The notes under the pieces were generated by a model that was not told where the DNA came from, made no database searches, and was given only the letters and a program-made list of their open reading frames with translations. Of a DNA stretch of 64,000 nt, positions 16,807-27,723 are shown one piece after another. The stretch comes from Goodfellowiella coeruleoviolacea (GTDB lineage Bacteria; Actinomycetota; Actinomycetes; Mycobacteriales; Pseudonocardiaceae). The stretch is taken from positions 62,001 through 126,000 of the forward strand of contig NZ_JAMTCK010000008.1 in NCBI RefSeq assembly GCF_024171785.1. The letters run 5' to 3'. The translations under genes were made by a program, and so were the position numbers. How positions within the stretch are numbered: the stretch's first letter is position 1; every line of letters starts with the position of its first letter.

Positions 16807-17625
16807 GTGTTCGGTCGCGCAACGCGCCGGGCCATCACCCTTTCGAATACCATCGACCGGGTGAGCGTGACACAGGACTTCCCGGCCGTCCGCACCAAGG
16901 CGGTCGCCAACCTGTTCCAGTTGCTGGCCAGGTTCACCCCGTGGGTGGAGCCGGAACTGCTCGGCCTGCGCGCGGTGGTGCGGCCCGGGGACGTCTGCCT
17001 GGACGTGGGTGCCGCGCTCGGCTACTACACCGCGGTGCTGGCCGACCTGGTCGGACCGCAGGGCACCGTGCACAGCGTGGAACCACTGCTGTTCGCTCAC
17101 CCCGCGCTCAGCGCCGTGCTCCGGCCGCGCAGCGGACCCAACATCGTCCGGCACAGCATGGCGTTCGGCCAGGAGCCGGGCAGGACCGTCATGCGGGTGC
17201 CGGTGCGCAACGGCGTGCTGGTGACCGGCAGGTCCTTTGTGGACGAGGGCGCGCGGGGGCTGGGCTCCAACGCCGAGTTCGAGGACCACGTCGAGGTCAA
17301 CGTGCGGGTCGAGACCATCGACCAGTTCGCCGTCCACCGCGGTCTGCACCGGCTCGACTTCGTCAAGGGCGACGTGGAGGGCGCCGAGCTGTCCCTGCTG
17401 CACGGCGCGCGCAAGACGATCGAGCGGTTCCGGCCGTCGCTGCTGCTGGAGATCGAGGCGCGGCACACCGAGCGCTACGGCCACTCCGCGGCGGACGTGG
17501 CCGACTGGCTGCGCGAGCGCGGGTACCAGATGTCGACCTGGTCGGGCACTGCGTGGCGGCCGGTCGACCGGATCACCACCCGGGCGCGCAACTACCTGTT
17601 CACCCATCCCGACCGGCGGCCCTGA
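16807..17625 (+). CDS. FkbM-family methyltransferase
   Basis: A 272-residue SAM-dependent methyltransferase. The SAM-binding motif I reads VCLDVGAALGYYTAVLADLVG, and a second FkbM signature is LDFVKGDVEGAELSLLHGA. FkbM enzymes O-methylate sugars, polyketides or lipids; the target here is unknown. Two starts are possible: GTG at 16807 (used) or GTG at 16861 (VSVTQDFPAV). Neither has a strong ribosome-binding site. It lies 18 bp after mmsA and may be read through from that operon, but no functional link is evident. Confidence 0.85.
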   Translation: MFGRATRRAITLSNTIDRVSVTQDFPAVRTKAVANLFQLLARFTPWVEPELLGLRAVVRPGDVCLDVGAALGYYTAVLADLVGPQGTVHSVEPLLFAHPALSAVLRPRSGPNIVRHSMAFGQEPGRTVMRVPVRNGVLVTGRSFVDEGARGLGSNAEFEDHVEVNVRVETIDQFAVHRGLHRLDFVKGDVEGAELSLLHGARKTIERFRPSLLLEIEARHTERYGHSAADVADWLRERGYQMSTWSGTAWRPVDRITTRARNYLFTHPDRRP

Positions 17626-17685
17626 CCGCCCCGGCCGGGCCCAGCCGTCGAGCGTCGGGCACCGGGACCTGGTGACGGGCTGGAG

Positions 17686-18297
17686 CTAGGCGACCTTCGC
17701 GGCCGGTGGCAGCCGCTCGTCCCCGGCCACCGGCCAGGCCAGCGGGTCATCGCCCAGCTCGGCCAGTTCGGCGACCTGCCACCCGCTCCACGGGGAGATC
17801 TGGCCCGGGTCGGCCGCGGCCTCGGCCACGAACCGCCGCCACGGGTACCAGTAGGCGCGGTCCACCTCGGTCGGGTTGGGGTGCGCGACCGTGCCGGTGG
17901 CCACCACCGCCCGGTACACCGGGCACACCTCGTGCTCGACCACGCCGTTGGCCATGGTGGCCCGGTAGGTGAAGTCGGGCAGGATCAGCTCGATCCGGTC
18001 GGTGGTCAGCCCCAGTTCGTGGCGCAGCCGCCGGGCCACGGCCGCCACCATGGGCTCGTCCGGCGCGGGGTGGCCGCAGCAGGAGTTGGTGCGCACGCCA
18101 GGCCAGGTGGTCTTGCTGGCCGCCCGGTGGGTGACCAGCAGCTGGCCGTCCTGGTCGAACACGTAACAGGAGAACGCCAGGTGCAGCGGGGTGGCGCCGG
18201 TGTGCACCTCGGCCTTGGGCGCGGTGCCGATGCGCTCGTGCCGGGGGCCGCACAGCACCACCTGCTCGCCGTTCGCTTCCACCAGCTCACCCGCCAT
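17686..18297 (-). CDS. idi: Isopentenyl-diphosphate delta-isomerase, type I
   Basis: A 203-residue Nudix-fold enzyme interconverting IPP and DMAPP for isoprenoid synthesis. It shows the metal His pair in HTGATPLHLAFSCYVF, the catalytic Cys/His segment TNSCCGHP, the Nudix-like RRLRHELGL, and EHEVCPVY with catalytic Glu. I chose the ATG at 18297 with GAGGG in front; a GTG two codons upstream is also in frame. It stands alone, convergent with the FkbM gene. Confidence 0.94.
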   Translation of the reverse strand: MAGELVEANGEQVVLCGPRHERIGTAPKAEVHTGATPLHLAFSCYVFDQDGQLLVTHRAASKTTWPGVRTNSCCGHPAPDEPMVAAVARRLRHELGLTTDRIELILPDFTYRATMANGVVEHEVCPVYRAVVATGTVAHPNPTEVDRAYWYPWRRFVAEAAADPGQISPWSGWQVAELAELGDDPLAWPVAGDERLPPAAKVA

Positions 18298-18631
18298 GAC
18301 CACACCCTCTGCGCTCGTCGCCTCGCCGCGAGCCTAACCACCACCACGGCCCGATCGGGCCACCACGGCCCGAACAACCCATCAGGGTGACCTCTTCCAA
18401 CCCCTGATCGAGCCTCCCCACCCCCGCGAGTCGACTTTGCAAACCTCCCGAGTTGACATCTCACGCAGGCCCGAACGGGTGAATCAGGTACGTGCAAACC
18501 TCGGCTGATCACGCACAACCCCAGGTGGCGCCGGTGCCAAGGGCGCGGGACCGGGCAGCCGGGTGGGGTGGCTCCCGCGCGGTGTCGGGAGCCACCCGAT
18601 CAGGTGGCCGGTGCTTCACTCCAATGGGTGA
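18298..18631. other. Intergenic region between idi and the helicase gene
   Basis: No gene is supported. It holds the 13-mer ATTCACCCGTTCG on the minus strand (18484-18472), related to sites at 529, 8413 and 60603. It also has a direct repeat GCAAACCTC (18439-18447 and 18494-18502) and a near-repeat CGAGTCGAC/CGAGTTGAC (about 18427 and 18450). The idi promoter should lie at the left edge. Confidence 0.5.
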
Positions 18632-21979
<3,348 letters not shown>

Positions 21980-22028
21980 GCACCACCGACAGTTCCGCCC
22001 CTGGTCCGATCACCCGACACCGTCTTTC

Positions 22029-22058
22029 TTGACTGGTCAGTCTGGATTCGGCTAGTCT
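22029..22058 (+). promoter_or_regulatory. TetR promoter and operator, near-leaderless
   Basis: TTGACT (22029-22034) and TAGTCT (22053-22058) are spaced 18 bp. The perfect dyad GACTG-GT-CAGTC (22031-22042) overlaps the -35 box, as in autorepressed tetR genes. A transcript starting 6-7 nt after the -10 would begin at or next to the GTG start (22066). Confidence 0.6.
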
Positions 22059-22065
22059 TCTTCAC

Positions 22066-22647
22066 GTGGCAAGGACCAAGGAGTTCGACCCGGACGCGGC
22101 ACTGGACGCGGCCATGGAGTTGTTCTGGGCGCGGGGCTACGAGTCCACCTCAACCGCTGACCTGGTCGAACACCTCGGCATCGCCAGGGCCAGCCTGTAC
22201 GCCACCTTCGGCAGCAAGCACGAGCTGTACCTGCGGGCCTTCGACAGGTATCTCCAGGCCACCGACAGCAACGTGGTGGGGATGCTGTCCCGGCCGGGGC
22301 CGGCGCTGCCCGCGGTGCGCGAGCTGGTGGAGCGCTACGCCCACGAGGCGCTGCGCGACCCGGACCGACGCGGCTGTCTGGTGGTGAACGCGGCGGTGGA
22401 GCGGATGGCCACCGATCCGGACACGGCCAGGAAGGTCGAGGCGTCCTGGCGCACGCTGGAGGTGGCGCTCACCTCGGCACTGCTCCGGGCGAGGGCACAG
22501 GGTGAACTGCCCGAGGGTGCCGAGCCCGCCGCGCTGGCCCGGTTCCTGCTGGTGTTCCTGCAGGGCATCCGGGTGATGTCCCGGGGCGCCCCGGACGAGG
22601 TCCGGCTGCGCGACGCGGTCCGGCAGGCCCTGCGCGTCCTGGACTGA
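22066..22647 (+). CDS. TetR/AcrR-family repressor
   Basis: A 193-residue regulator. The N-terminal TetR DNA-binding domain reads DAAMELFWARGYESTSTADLVEHLGIARASLYATFGSKHELYLRAFDRYL, shown here in pieces: AARALE-type helix 1, recognition helix LGIARASLYATFG. The C-terminal ligand domain contains CLVVNAAVE and ends ALRVLD. It most likely represses itself and the MFS-SDR pair 100 bp downstream. The GTG start has no Shine-Dalgarno sequence, consistent with a leaderless transcript. Confidence 0.92.
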   Translation: MARTKEFDPDAALDAAMELFWARGYESTSTADLVEHLGIARASLYATFGSKHELYLRAFDRYLQATDSNVVGMLSRPGPALPAVRELVERYAHEALRDPDRRGCLVVNAAVERMATDPDTARKVEASWRTLEVALTSALLRARAQGELPEGAEPAALARFLLVFLQGIRVMSRGAPDEVRLRDAVRQALRVLD

Positions 22648-22716
22648 TCGACTCCCGCCACGCGCTTCCCCGGTCCCGGTGGGTCCGGGGGCGTCCCCCT
22701 GTGCTGCCCTGATAAC

Positions 22717-22730
22717 AGATCGATCGATCT
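22717..22730. promoter_or_regulatory. Perfect 14-bp palindrome upstream of the MFS gene
   Basis: AGATCGATCGATCT lies 20 bp before the MFS start codon and just after GATAAC, a possible -10 box. It may be an operator for this transporter; it does not match the tetR dyad at 22031. Confidence 0.45.
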
Positions 22731-22749
22731 CGAATGGTGGTGATGTGTC

Positions 22750-24210
22750 GTGCGAGCGCGCCCCGACCAGGCCGTGCCCAGCGTCGCCGGGCCGGCCCCG
22801 GCCGCATCGCCCGTGGCGTTCGCGCTGCTGGCCACCGTGCAGATCGTGCTGATCGCCGCCATCACCGTGGTCTCGGTCGCGCTGCCCGCCCTGCGCACCG
22901 ACCTGGGGCTGACCGACAGCGACACCACCGCGGTCAGCCTGGCCTACGGGCTGTCCTTCGCCGGCCTGCTGCTGCTCGGCGGCCGGCTGGTCGACCTGAT
23001 CGGCCACCGCACCGCCTTCCTGCTCGGGGTGCTCGGCTTCGCGGTCACCGGTCTGGCCACCGCGCTCGCGCCGGGGCTGGTCACCCTGCTGCTGGCCAGG
23101 TTCGCCCAGGGCGCGGCGGCGGCGCTGGCCGCACCCGCGGCCATGGCGCTGCTCACCGCCGTGTTCCCGGACCCGGTTCGGCGGCGCCGGGCCACGGCCG
23201 TGTGGGGCGGGCTGGCCAGCGTCGGCGCCACCACCGGCAACGTCGGCTCCGGTCTGCTGCTCACCTGGCTGTCCTGGCGCTGGGCGTTCGTCCTCCCGGC
23301 GCTGGCCATGCTCGTGGTCGCCGCGGCCACCCCCCGGTTCGTGCCGGCCGGCCGACCCGCCGCGCCCGCGCGGCTGGACGTGCCCGGCGCGCTGGCGGCC
23401 ACCGCGGGCCTGACCCTGCTCAGCTACGGCCTGCTGCGCACCGCCGATGAGCCGCTCACCGCGCCGGGCACGGCCCTGCCGGTCCTGGCCGGTCTGGCCG
23501 CGCTGACCGGGTTCACGCTCGTCGAACTGCGGTCGATGACCCCGCTGGTGCCGCCCGCGTTCTTCCGGCCGGCGCGGCGCACCGTGGCACTGGTCGCGAT
23601 CCTGGCCACCGCGGGCGCGATGGCCACCACGTTCCTCGTGCTCTCGCTGCACCTGCAACAGGTGCGCGCACTCAGTCCACTGTGGACGTCGATGGTCTTC
23701 CTGCCCTTCGGGGTGGCGCAGATCGGCACCGGGATGGTCACCGCCCGCCTGGTGCACCGGTGCGGCACCGCACCCGTGACGGCGGTCGGCCTGTTCGCCG
23801 CCACCGCGGGCACCCTGCTGCTCGGCCTGGCCCTCGGCGCGGGCGGTCCGGTGTGGACCGTGGTGCTCGGGCTGCTGCCGCTGGGCTTCGGGGTGGCCAC
23901 CGCCTTCGCCGGCGCCGTGGTGGGCGTGGTCGACGGGGTGCCGGACCACCAGGCCGGGCTGGCCGCGGGAGTGGCCAACACCATGATGGAGGCCGGGCCC
24001 ACCCTGGGCACGGCCGCGTTCCTGGCGCTCGGCGCCGCGGTGCACGCCCAGGCAGCGCCCGAACGGGGAGAACCAGCCGCGACCGTGGCCGGACACGCGG
24101 CCAGCTTCACCGCCATGGCCGGCACCCTCCTGGCCGCCGGCCTGCTCACCACCCTGCTCGCCCTCCGCACAGTCGTCCGGCGCCGTGCCACGACGCCGGC
24201 CCAACCGTAA
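22750..24210 (+). CDS. MFS efflux transporter, DHA2 type
   Basis: A 486-residue membrane protein with about 14 helices. Helix 1 ends VVSVALPALRTDLGL. Motif A is GGRLVDLIGHRTAFL. The helix 4-5 region reads RFAQGAAAALAAPAAMALL, and helix 5 has a motif C variant (GATTGNVGSGLLL). It is a probable drug:proton antiporter. The GTG start has only a weak ribosome-binding site. It is downstream of, and same strand as, the TetR gene, and 55 bp before the SDR gene. Confidence 0.9.
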   Translation: MRARPDQAVPSVAGPAPAASPVAFALLATVQIVLIAAITVVSVALPALRTDLGLTDSDTTAVSLAYGLSFAGLLLLGGRLVDLIGHRTAFLLGVLGFAVTGLATALAPGLVTLLLARFAQGAAAALAAPAAMALLTAVFPDPVRRRRATAVWGGLASVGATTGNVGSGLLLTWLSWRWAFVLPALAMLVVAAATPRFVPAGRPAAPARLDVPGALAATAGLTLLSYGLLRTADEPLTAPGTALPVLAGLAALTGFTLVELRSMTPLVPPAFFRPARRTVALVAILATAGAMATTFLVLSLHLQQVRALSPLWTSMVFLPFGVAQIGTGMVTARLVHRCGTAPVTAVGLFAATAGTLLLGLALGAGGPVWTVVLGLLPLGFGVATAFAGAVVGVVDGVPDHQAGLAAGVANTMMEAGPTLGTAAFLALGAAVHAQAAPERGEPAATVAGHAASFTAMAGTLLAAGLLTTLLALRTVVRRRATTPAQP

Positions 24211-24265
24211 GCCCAGCAGTCCCACCCCGCGTTCCAGCACGGGTGACACGAACAGGAGCAACAGC

Positions 24266-25024
24266 ATGTCCGCTCGATTCACCGACCAGGTCGTCCTGAT
24301 CACCGGTGCTGGTTCTGGCATCGGCCGCGCCACCGCGCTGGCCTTCGCCAGGGAGGGCGCCACCGTGGTGGTGGTCGGTCGGCGCAGGGACGCCCTGGCC
24401 GAGACCGTGGACCTGATCAGCCGGGCCGGCGGCACGGCCAGCCTGGTCACCGCCGACGTGACCAGTGCCGAGGACATGGCCGGCGCGGTCGCGGAAACCG
24501 TGGCGCGGCACGGCGGTTTGCACATCGCCGTGAACAACGCCGGCACGCTGGCCACCGGCCTGGTGTCCGAAATGGACGAACGGGACTGGAACCTGGTGCT
24601 GGCCACCAACCTGACCGGCACCTGGCTGTCCATGAAGTACGAGATCGAGCACATGCGCGCGCACGGCGGCGGCGTCATCGTCAACATCGCGTCGAACGTC
24701 GGCGCGCACCACCGGATCCCGGGCACCGGCGCCTACGCCGCGGCCAAGGCCGGGGTGGCCGCGCTGACCAGGACCGCCGCGCTGGAGTACAGCCGCGCGG
24801 GAATCCGGATCAACGCGGTCAGCCCCGGGGCGTCCGACACGGAGATGTCCCGGCGCCCCGGGGAATCCGACGCCGACCGCGCGGCACGGCTCGGCGAGAC
24901 CCTCCCGCTCGGCCGGATCGGCGCGCTGGACGAGGTCGCCGGCACCGTGCTGTGGCTGGCCTCGCCGGACGCCGGGTTCGCCGTGGGCACCGACGTCGTG
25001 ATCGACGGCGGCGCCTCGGCGTGA
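24266..25024 (+). CDS. Short-chain dehydrogenase/reductase
   Basis: A 252-residue classical SDR. Cofactor motif TGAGSGIG, structural NNAG, catalytic Ser region NIASNVGAH and YAAAKAG (YxxxK) are all present. It ends with the usual GTDVVIDGGASA. RRR after the second strand suggests NADP(H) preference. The ATG follows CAGGAGCAACAGC. It probably forms an inducible unit with the TetR and MFS genes; substrate unknown. Confidence 0.92.
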   Translation: MSARFTDQVVLITGAGSGIGRATALAFAREGATVVVVGRRRDALAETVDLISRAGGTASLVTADVTSAEDMAGAVAETVARHGGLHIAVNNAGTLATGLVSEMDERDWNLVLATNLTGTWLSMKYEIEHMRAHGGGVIVNIASNVGAHHRIPGTGAYAAAKAGVAALTRTAALEYSRAGIRINAVSPGASDTEMSRRPGESDADRAARLGETLPLGRIGALDEVAGTVLWLASPDAGFAVGTDVVIDGGASA

Positions 25025-25043
25025 GCCCGGCCGGCCTTGGCGG

Positions 25044-25958
25044 TCAGCGGTGGACCGGGGTCAACCAGTCGCGGTAGCGGTCGTCCCGGCCGTGCACGGC
25101 CGCGGTGAAGGCGTCGCGGATCTTCTCGGTGATCGGCCCCGGTCCGCCGATCTCCCGGTCGTCCACCGAGCGCACCGGCACGATCTCGGCCGCGGTGCCG
25201 GACATGAAGACCTCGTCGGCGGTGTAGAGGTCGGAGCGCAACAGGTTCGTGGTGTGCACGGGCAGCCCCAGGTCGTCGGCCAGGCGGCGGACGGTGTCCT
25301 GGGTGATGCCCTCCAGCGCGCCGGCGCTGGACGGGGGAGTGAACAGCTGCCCGTCGCGCACCAGGAAGATGTTCTCGCCGGTGCACTCGCTGAGGTAGCC
25401 GGTGGCCGACAGCAGCACGGCCTCGTCGTAGCCGGCGCGCAGCGCCTCGGCCTTGGCCAGCACCGAGTTCAGGTACGGCCCGGTGGCCTTGGCCGCGGTG
25501 GGCACCACGTTGGGATCGTTGCGCCGCCACGAACTGGTCATCAGCCGCGCGCCCTGGCTGGCGTCGCCGAGGTAGGCGCCCCACTCCCAGGTCGCGATGC
25601 TCACCTGCACGGGCGTGGTACCGGGGTTGATGCCCATCGAGCCGTAGCCCAGGAACACCAGGTGCCGGATGTAGCAGGAGCTGTGGCCGTTGGCCGCCAC
25701 CAGGTCCAGGGTGGCGGCGCGCAGCTGCTCGACCGAGTGGGGCAGCGGCAACCCGATGATGTGGGCGCTGCGGGCCAGCCGGGCCAGGTGGTCGTCGAGC
25801 CGGAACACGGCCGGGCCGGCGTCGGTGGCGTAGGCCCTGGTGCCCTCCAGCACGCCGGTGCCGTAGTGCAGGGCGTGGGTGAGCACGTGCACGCGCGCCT
25901 CGTGCCACGGGACCACGGCACCGTCCATCCAGATCGACTCGGCTTCGGGTAGTGCCAT
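25044..25958 (-). CDS. ilvE: Branched-chain amino-acid aminotransferase
   Basis: A 304-residue class IV (fold IV) PLP aminotransferase catalysing the last step of Ile/Leu/Val synthesis or the first of their breakdown. Key parts: HYGTGVLEGTRAY, the PLP Lys in PTAAKATGPYLNSVLAK, GYLSECTGENIFLV (the PLP-binding Glu segment) and FMSGTAAEIVPV. The length fits bacterial group II IlvE. The ATG at 25958 follows CGGAGG. It is divergent from a MocR regulator, which may control it. Confidence 0.93.
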   Translation of the reverse strand: MALPEAESIWMDGAVVPWHEARVHVLTHALHYGTGVLEGTRAYATDAGPAVFRLDDHLARLARSAHIIGLPLPHSVEQLRAATLDLVAANGHSSCYIRHLVFLGYGSMGINPGTTPVQVSIATWEWGAYLGDASQGARLMTSSWRRNDPNVVPTAAKATGPYLNSVLAKAEALRAGYDEAVLLSATGYLSECTGENIFLVRDGQLFTPPSSAGALEGITQDTVRRLADDLGLPVHTTNLLRSDLYTADEVFMSGTAAEIVPVRSVDDREIGGPGPITEKIRDAFTAAVHGRDDRYRDWLTPVHR

Positions 25959-26092
25959 CGGTCCTCCGTTCCCACGATGTGGTGGCCAAAAATCGAACTC
26001 AGTTCTGGCCACTTCGACTCAAGTGGCACGGTAGCAAGCGCAGTGGCCGGTCCAATAGTCAGTTCCCGGCCAGTGGGAGGCAGAATGGCCCA
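25959..26092. promoter_or_regulatory. Divergent ilvE/mocR control region
   Basis: A 134-bp region between divergent genes, with repeated GTGGCC/GGCCAC words: an inverted pair TGGCCA-N16-TGGCCA near 25983-26010, and AGTTC(C)YGGCCA-type repeats near 26000 and 26061. MocR proteins typically bind repeated sites between their own gene and the target. The exact operator is not resolved. Confidence 0.4.
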
Positions 26093-27490
26093 ATGCAAAC
26101 CGGCGAGGTGGACCAGTTCGCGGTGCTGATCCGGGACCGGCTGCGAGCCTGGGGCGGGCGCGGCCCGTCCAGCCGCCGGCTGGCCGACGCACTGGACAGC
26201 CTGGCCAGAGCGGGCACGCTGGCGCCGGGCTCGCGCCTGCCCTCCGAACGCGACCTGGCCCGCGCGCTCGGGCTGAGCCGGGGAACCGTGGCGGTGGCCT
26301 TCAACCTGTTGTGCGAGCAGGGCCTGTTCGAGCGCAGGCACGGCAGCGGCACCTACCTGGCGGCCGGCGCCGAGGACGCCGGCTCACCGGTGGCACGCCT
26401 GCTGCGGCCGGGCACGGTCCTGGCCGATCTGTCCACTTCGGTCGTTCCCGACGCGGCCCACCTGCGGCTGCCCGCACTCGACCTGACCGAGCTGCTGCGC
26501 GGCGGCCACGGCTACGACGTGATGGGCGATGTCCGGCTGCGCGGGCAGCTGCGCGAACGCCTCGGCGTCGACCCGTTGATCACCAACGGCGCCCAGCAGG
26601 GCATCGACCTCATCGCGCGCGCCCTGGTCCGCCGCGGGGACGTGGTGCTGGTCGAGGATCCCACCTATCCCGGGGCGCTGGCCGCGTTCCACCGCGCCGG
26701 CGCGCAGCTCGTGCCGGTGACCACCGACGCCGACGGCCTGGACCCGGCCGCGTTCCGTCGCGCCGTCGAGCAGCACCGCCCGGTGCTGGCCTACCTGATG
26801 GGCGTGCACAACCCCACCGGCGACGTCATCTCGCCGGACCGGGCCGCCGCGCTCGGCGCGATCGCCAAGGCCGAGGACCTGGTCCTGGTCGAGGACCGCA
26901 CCCTGGCCGAACTGGTCCACAGTGGAGACACCCCGCCGCCGCTGGCCGATGTCCATCCACATGGGACAGTCACGGTGGGCTCGCTGTCCAAGGTGCTGTG
27001 GGGTGGCCTGCGCGTCGGCTGGGTGAGCGCGGCCGAGCCGCTGCTGGCCAGGATCACCGAGGTGAAGCAGGACGCCGACCTGGCGACCAGCACGGTCAGC
27101 CAGCGCCTCGCCGCCGCCCTGCTCGACCAGGCCGTGATCGCCGACTGGCGCACCGAACTCGTCCGCCGCCGCGACCAGCTGACCGCGGCGCTGCACCGGC
27201 AGCTGCCGGAGTGGACCTGGCGCGCTCCCCGGGGTGGCCTGTCCGTGTGGGTGCGGCTGCCCGGCACCGACACCGACCGGTTCGCCGAGCTGGCCAGGGA
27301 CCACGGCGTGGCCATCGCCCCCGGCTCCCTGTTCGCCCCCACCGGCCGCCACCGCGACCACGCCCGCCTCAGCTTCGCCCTGTCCCCGGAACTGCTCGAC
27401 CAGGCCGTCACCAACCTCGCCCACGCCTGGCACGCCCACCACGCCGACCCCGTGCGCACCCACCCCCGCCACCCGACCACCCCGATCTGA
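26093..27490 (+). CDS. MocR-type regulator (GntR HTH fused to aminotransferase domain)
   Basis: A 465-residue regulator. The winged helix is at about residues 15-85 (PSERDLARALGLSRGTVAVAF, then HGSGTYL). It is followed by a fold-I aminotransferase-like domain with the PLP Lys in GSLSKVLWGGLRVGW. Such proteins sense PLP or an amino compound and regulate a neighbouring gene, here probably ilvE. I chose the ATG at 26093; GGGAGG lies 11-16 nt upstream, somewhat far. Confidence 0.92.
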   Translation: MQTGEVDQFAVLIRDRLRAWGGRGPSSRRLADALDSLARAGTLAPGSRLPSERDLARALGLSRGTVAVAFNLLCEQGLFERRHGSGTYLAAGAEDAGSPVARLLRPGTVLADLSTSVVPDAAHLRLPALDLTELLRGGHGYDVMGDVRLRGQLRERLGVDPLITNGAQQGIDLIARALVRRGDVVLVEDPTYPGALAAFHRAGAQLVPVTTDADGLDPAAFRRAVEQHRPVLAYLMGVHNPTGDVISPDRAAALGAIAKAEDLVLVEDRTLAELVHSGDTPPPLADVHPHGTVTVGSLSKVLWGGLRVGWVSAAEPLLARITEVKQDADLATSTVSQRLAAALLDQAVIADWRTELVRRRDQLTAALHRQLPEWTWRAPRGGLSVWVRLPGTDTDRFAELARDHGVAIAPGSLFAPTGRHRDHARLSFALSPELLDQAVTNLAHAWHAHHADPVRTHPRHPTTPI

Positions 27491-27723
27491 GCGGCGTGGA
27501 GCGGGGAAGGACCGCGATCTGGGTAGCGCGCCGCGCTCACGGGGACACAATTCACTCTTTCGTGTCGCGTGCTACTCATTCAATCCATTGAGCCTCACTG
27601 CTTAATCCATTCGAGTGGTTATCGCTACGGCCCGTGCGGGCAGTGCGGTTGTTGTCAGGGTCCGTCCCTAAAGTCTGCGATGCCCGTCGGGGGAGGGGTG
27701 ATAGCGACTAGTAGGGGGCTTCA
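27491..27723 (+). promoter_or_regulatory. cas operon promoter region with paired dyads
   Basis: AT-richer than its surroundings. TCAAT-CC-ATTGA (27580-27591) is a perfect dyad. A degenerate copy, TTAATCCATTCGA, lies at 27602-27614, with centres 22 bp apart (two helical turns). These look like a double operator for the cas genes. AGGGGG before the cas3 ATG is the ribosome-binding site. No gene is present. Confidence 0.5.

Noticed and set aside
14938-17607. Long minus-strand frame opposite the mmsA and FkbM genes
   Set aside because: Antisense shadow; low-complexity His/Gly/Arg-rich translation and no start signal.
22150-24726. Long minus-strand frame opposite the TetR, MFS and SDR genes
   Set aside because: Antisense shadow of three well-supported genes.
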